Of a stretch of 64,000 nt of DNA, positions 60,091 through 64,000 are shown one piece after another; position 1 is the stretch's first letter, and each line of letters begins with the position of its first letter. This DNA comes from Ashinkailepas kermadecensis. Lineage: Eukaryota; Arthropoda; Thecostraca; Neolepadidae. The position numbers and the translations under genes were made by a program. The notes under the pieces are model-generated. The model made no database searches, was not told the origin of the DNA, and worked only from the letters and a program-made list of their open reading frames with translations. Where the stretch lies: NCBI GenBank assembly GCA_034440615.1, contig JAOTOM010004289.1, positions 77,501 to 141,500 on the forward strand, in the 5' to 3' direction.

Positions 60091-60297
60091 ACGGCATGAC
60101 GGGATCGGGGCAGGGGGGAGGGAGGGGGTATAGCGCATGTCCGCTGAGGAGTCTCATCCACGGCATGACGGGATCGGGGCAGGGGGGAGGGAGGGGGTAT
60201 AGCGCATGTCCGCTGAGGAGTCTCATCCACGGCATGACGGGATCGGGGCAGGGGGGAGGGAGGGGGTATAGCGCATGTCCGCTGAGCAGTCTCATTC
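60091..60297. repeat. Three copies of a 69-bp unit with a G-quadruplex motif
   Basis: Near-identical units starting CGGCATGACGGGATCGGGGC. Each has five G-runs of three or more in the block following, GGGGGGAGGGAGGGGG. The + strand of each copy could fold into a G-quadruplex. Confidence 0.95.
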
Positions 60298-60774
60298 TCG
60301 AGTGCGCAGTATCGTAGTATCACATTGGGAGTGAACCACACTGCAGTTGAAGCGAACCATTTGACAACAGAATGTACTCTAAGTCGTTTAATATGTGCCA
60401 ATGCGAAGTGTAGTGGCCAAAGATGGACATCTGGCCACTAAGAGACTATGTTGCATCGCAAATGAGTGGACTCGTTCAATCAGCAAACAGAAACAAAACA
60501 GTGAATACACATTCACTACTAGTGATTTGCACCAATACCCACACACTACTGGTACATCCCATTGCGGTACAGCTTGTCGATGCCAGCATGGAAAGCCGAC
60601 CGATAAGGTTATACTGAGCAGATCTAACACCGTCCTTGGTAAAACCGCGCTCAAGTGTAACTTGTCGAGTCAGCTCCAGCATCGCTGAGGCTCTGTCTGG
60701 CCAGGGGCATCGCTCACCAAGGTCACTCATCTCGGGGTTAATCCTCTGCACGGTACGGCATGTGTGCTGTGCTC
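60298..60774. other. Nothing recognised
   Basis: Unique sequence with overlapping short frames on both strands; none resembles a known family. Confidence 0.35.
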
Positions 60775-61198
60775 AGCCGGGTTACATCTGGGCTGAGCCG
60801 GGTTACATCTGGGCTGAGCCGGGTTCATCTGGGCTGAGCCGAGTTACATATGGGCTCAGCCGGGTTGCATCTGGGCTCAGCCGGGTTACATCTGGACTCA
60901 GTCGGGTTACATATGGGCTCAGCCGGGTTACATATGGGCTCAGCCGGGTTACATCTGGGCTGAGTCGGGTTACATCTGGGCTGAGCCGGGTTCATCTGGG
61001 CTGAGCCGGGTTACATCTGGACTCAGTCGGGTTACATATGGGCTCAGCCGGGTTACATATGGGCTCAGCCGGGTTACATATGGGCTCAGCCGGGTTACAT
61101 ATGGGCTCAGCCGGGTTACATATGGGCTCAGCCGGGTTACATCTGGGCTGAGTCGGGTTACATCTGGGCTCAGCCGGGTTACATCTGGGCTCAGCCGG
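60775..61198. repeat. 21-bp minisatellite, about 20 copies
   Basis: Unit GCCGGGTTACATCTGGGCTCA or GGGCTGA. A block of about 190 bp appears duplicated within the array: the order of variant units at 60790-60900 recurs at 60965-61070. Confidence 0.95.
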
Positions 61199-61522
61199 CC
61201 AGACGAGAAGATGGCTGGCTGCAGCTCTAGTTCTCTTACTATCGTCCGTGTGGAGGAGGGCTGAGCTGCCAGACTGTCGGCCCTGGCAAACGGCACGGGC
61301 AACCGACGGTGGACGGGCAGGGAACTGTGACACTGCACAGCTGTCTATAGGACAATGGGACACATTGTGTCAAAGACAGACAAATTCCTCTTTTTATATT
61401 CCTCGGCTGCGCTGGTCGGACGGTTCTTGGAATGGAATTGTGAGTAGTGTAGAGTTAGATTTCGTAACCATGAAGCTGAGGAAAAACCCATAACATTTTC
61501 TCAGAAGATTGGCGATTGGCGA

Positions 61523-62305
61523 TTGCCGGGTTTTTTGGTGGCAGGGCCCACCATAGGAAATGTCAGCCAGGCAAGCCAGGTGCAGGAGCCTAGGAGTGAT
61601 AGGGGTGGAGATAGTATGGACCATGATAGTAGAGAGTGGAAAGTAGCTAGACGCCAGAGTACGAGACTGGCTTTAAGGAAAATGGACAAAGGCATTGAAA
61701 CTAATAATAGGTTTGAGGTACTGCAAGAGAGAGATAGTAATGCCGCTAAAGAGGAAGGTAGGAATGACCAGGTAGCTGAGGATAGAGAGGGGGAGGTTTT
61801 AGTTATAGGGGACTCAAGAGTGAGGTACATGGACCGTACTTTTTGTAGCAGGAACCCCAACAAACGGATTCGTGTTTGCTTCCCAGGGGCCCAGGTAAAG
61901 GATGTTGGTGATAGGATAGAAGGAGTAATGAAGGGTAGTGGAGAGAGCACAACAGTAATTGTGCAGGTTGGTGTAAATGATGTAGGAAAAGCAAAAACAG
62001 AGGAAACAATACAAGAGTATAGGGCTTTGATAGGTAGGCTAGCTGTAAGTAGGAAACGAGGAATGGTATCATCCATCCTCCCTATGGTTAACGCAAGCAT
62101 AGAGTGGTACTCGAGGGCCATTGGGCTGAATACCAGGGTGGCCAAGATTTGTAAGGAACTTGGGATGGGGTTCTTGGATTTGTGGGGGGATTTCTGGGAG
62201 AAGACTGAAATGTTTGCATTAGATGGGTTACATTTGAGCAAGAGAGGAGTTGAATTGCTCAGCAATAGGTATGAGGAGGCTCTCAATAGGAAACAGGGAA
62301 ACTAG
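61523..62305 (+). CDS. LINE ORF1 protein with SGNH/GDSL esterase domain
   Basis: A 260-codon open frame. A charged N-terminal ~80 residues precedes an SGNH hydrolase fold. Block I is VLVIGDSRVRYMDR (nucleophile Ser in GDS), about residue 92. Block III is VIVQVGVNDVG (the N of the family's GxND). Block V is ALDGLHLSKRG (DxxH, catalytic Asp/His), about residue 235. All the expected catalytic positions are present. Esterase ORF1 proteins are known from CR1-group LINEs, where they may bind membranes or lipids during retrotransposition; their exact role is unsettled. The frame is intact, and the true start may lie upstream. It ends TAG at 62303-62305, immediately after a GGGAAAC heptamer. Confidence 0.85.
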   Translation: MPGFLVAGPTIGNVSQASQVQEPRSDRGGDSMDHDSREWKVARRQSTRLALRKMDKGIETNNRFEVLQERDSNAAKEEGRNDQVAEDREGEVLVIGDSRVRYMDRTFCSRNPNKRIRVCFPGAQVKDVGDRIEGVMKGSGESTTVIVQVGVNDVGKAKTEETIQEYRALIGRLAVSRKRGMVSSILPMVNASIEWYSRAIGLNTRVAKICKELGMGFLDLWGDFWEKTEMFALDGLHLSKRGVELLSNRYEEALNRKQGN

Positions 62306-64000
62306 GCAGGTCATGGGGGGATGTAGCTGATCTTGCAAACAAGGGAAGGAATGGTTTATCATGTTTTTACGTCAATGCCAGAAGTGTTAGGAACAAAATT
62401 GGGGAACTGCATGCTTATATGTTGTCTGAAAAGCTAGATTTGGTATGCATAACAGAGGCATGGGTTAATGAAAGCATTTTTGGAGACAACTTGCAAGAAT
62501 TCGAATTGACAGGCTACAACATGCATGCTTATCAAAGGCAGGCAAGGATAGGAGGAGGTATACTGTTGTATGTCAGACAAGTAATGAAATGTCATTCCAT
62601 AGAAGATAGTGTACATGATGAAGGTGTAGAATCCTTGTGGTTAGATATCATTCTGAAAAATGGAACACAATTTAGGGTTGGGGCATTCTATAGACCTCCA
62701 GACCAGAATGAAAACACGGACAGGTTGATGCAGGAAGTAGGAGAGTACAGATGATGCAGGAAGTAGGAGAGTACAGGAGATAACTGTTTTGTTGGGGGAT
62801 TTCAACATAACAGGATTGGGAAGCAAAACTATAGGTCTAAACAAATCAGGAAGAAGCTTCATGGATTGTTTTGAGGAGAATTTCTTTTTTCAAATGATAC
62901 ACGAACCTACAAGGGAAAATGAAATATTAGATCTTGTGCTTACTAATGAGGACAATTTTGTACAAAATGTGAACATAGGAGAGACTTTGGGTAATAGTGA
63001 TCACAACATTATACGCTTCTTATTGTATGTTGGAAATGTAGGAACCAATAAGACATTGATTCCAAATTTTGCTAAAGGGAATTACAATGAGTTCAGGATC
63101 TTCATGAATGAAATTGATTGGGAAGACTTATTGAAAGGCTTAGATGCTTATGAAATGTGGAGAATGATAAAATATAAACTATTTCAAGGTCAGGATAGGT
63201 TCATTCCCAATAGGGAAATTAGATTAACCAGGGTTAAGCACCCTTCATGGCTGACCAGGGAAGTAAAGCATTTACTGGAGTCAAAGAAGCAGGCATTCAA
63301 GAAACTAAAATATGCTAACTCTGAGGTAAACCTCAAATCATATCAAATAGCTAGAAATAAAGTTAGGAGGTGTGTTAGGGCATCTAAAAGACTGGCTGAA
63401 ATCAAATTATCTCGGGAATGTTCAGCAGGTAATGCTAAGAGATTCTTTAGTTTCTACAAATTGAAGGCTAAAAAGTGTGTTGTAGGACCACTGGAGGTAG
63501 ATGGGGAATTAGTGGTTGATGATTGTGACATTGTGGAATCCTTAGCAAGCAATTCTCATCAGTCTTTACTCAAGATAATTCTGGTAGAATAGAAATAACT
63601 GAATCATATGCCATGACAGGTGATAGGTTGGAGTATCTTACAATAACTACAGAAGCTGTAGAAAAGCAGTTGCAGAATATAAAGCCTAATAAAGCTTCTG
63701 GACCAGATGATATATATGCTAGGGTTTTAGTAGAGTGTGCTAAAGCTTTAGCAGTTCCTCTAGGTATACTTTTCAGGCGGTCTATGGAATACTCTGAAGT
63801 GCCTGAAGATTGGAGAAATGCAAATGTAGTTCCAATTTTCAAAAAGGGAAGTATGAAGTGTGTAGGGAACTACAGGCCAGTCAGTTTGACCTCAATAGTT
63901 TGCAAGGTACTAGAAAATCTGGCGAAACAGAATGTTCAGATTCATCTTGATAGGCACAATCTTTTAAGGGATACTCAACATGGATTTCGATCTCGAAGGT
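62289..64000 (+). pseudogene. LINE ORF2 (endonuclease and reverse transcriptase), broken and incomplete
   Basis: The ORF2 frame opens after a TAG at 62286-62288, overlapping the end of ORF1 by 17 nt. It has no ATG before the endonuclease motif CFYVNARSVRNKIGELH; the first ATG is at 62419. Endonuclease motifs are NARS, ITEAWVNES, VGAFYRPP, LLGDFNITG and GNSDHNII. A 26-bp tandem duplication (62727-62778) puts a TGA in frame at 62752. After it the protein continues in another frame to 63592, and the RT resumes in the original frame from about 63562. RT motifs are NKASGPDDIYARV, VVPIFKKGSMKCVGNYRPVS and LLRDTQHGFRSRR, where the window ends. EN nicks target DNA and RT primes there. Confidence 0.85.
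62296..62302 (+). promoter_or_regulatory. Candidate -1 ribosomal frameshift heptamer GGGAAAC
   Basis: In ORF1 frame the heptamer reads G GGA AAC and is followed by the TAG stop. A -1 slip gives GGG AAA CTA GGC, which is exactly the ORF2 frame and is open through the endonuclease. A stem of about eight pairs with one bulge (GCAGGTCA 62306-62313 with TGATCTTGC 62328-62336) follows after only three bases, closer than usual for frameshift stimulators. Confidence 0.5.

Larger units (their letters stand above)
61470..64000 (+). mobile_element. CR1-type LINE with esterase ORF1, cut by the window end
   Basis: A non-LTR retrotransposon with ORF1 (SGNH esterase) and ORF2 (endonuclease then RT) on the + strand. 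The 5' limit is uncertain; it may be 5'-truncated near 61470. The element continues beyond 64000 within the RT. Its A-rich codon use differs from the GC-rich host exons. ORF2 is broken in this copy by frame shifts. Confidence 0.9.

Overview
This looks like a piece of an invertebrate animal nuclear genome. It has spliced exons with GT-AG borders, introns of many kilobases, tRNA-derived SINEs, CR1/Jockey-type LINEs, a Penelope-like element, and an exceptional load of minisatellites. No prokaryotic operons, rRNA or intact standard tRNA genes are visible. The sequence does not let me name the species.

The one host gene I can support is on the + strand. It is a major-facilitator transporter resembling the SLC22 (organic cation/anion transporter) family. 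Four exons fit together in reading phase: 2607-2722, 22388-23391, 39930-40031 and 48547-48672. The last two carry transmembrane helix 2, MFS motif A (split by an intron between DK and YGRK), helix 3 and the start of helix 4. The second encodes a very long Asp/Glu/His-rich segment that falls in the extracellular loop between helices 1 and 2. The first exon (with helix 1) and everything after helix 4 were not found; they may lie outside the window. If the model is right, most of the window is intron.

Layout: 1-10.9 kb has minisatellites, a ~380-bp satellite array (7.4-9.5 kb) interrupted by a SINE, and other tRNA-like repeats. At 11.3-13.6 kb is a decayed Penelope-like element (RT plus GIY-YIG endonuclease) whose RT contains 27 copies of a 30-bp repeat. 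14.0-14.8 kb is homopolymer sequence that is probably an assembly artefact. 16-21 kb has a SINE, a dispersed repeat and three large minisatellites. 23.6-25.7 kb holds two tandem copies of a ~1-kb repeat with terminal inverted repeats. 29.3-32.8 kb is an antisense LINE with a SINE inserted in its RT. 43.6-47.6 kb is an almost unbroken run of five different minisatellites, and more arrays follow at 48-61 kb. From about 61.5 kb to the end is a + strand CR1-type LINE. Its ORF1 is an SGNH/GDSL esterase, and its ORF1-ORF2 junction carries a GGGAAAC heptamer directly before the ORF1 stop, in register for a -1 frameshift into ORF2.

Open frames inside the minisatellites are products of stop-free repeat units and are not reported as genes.
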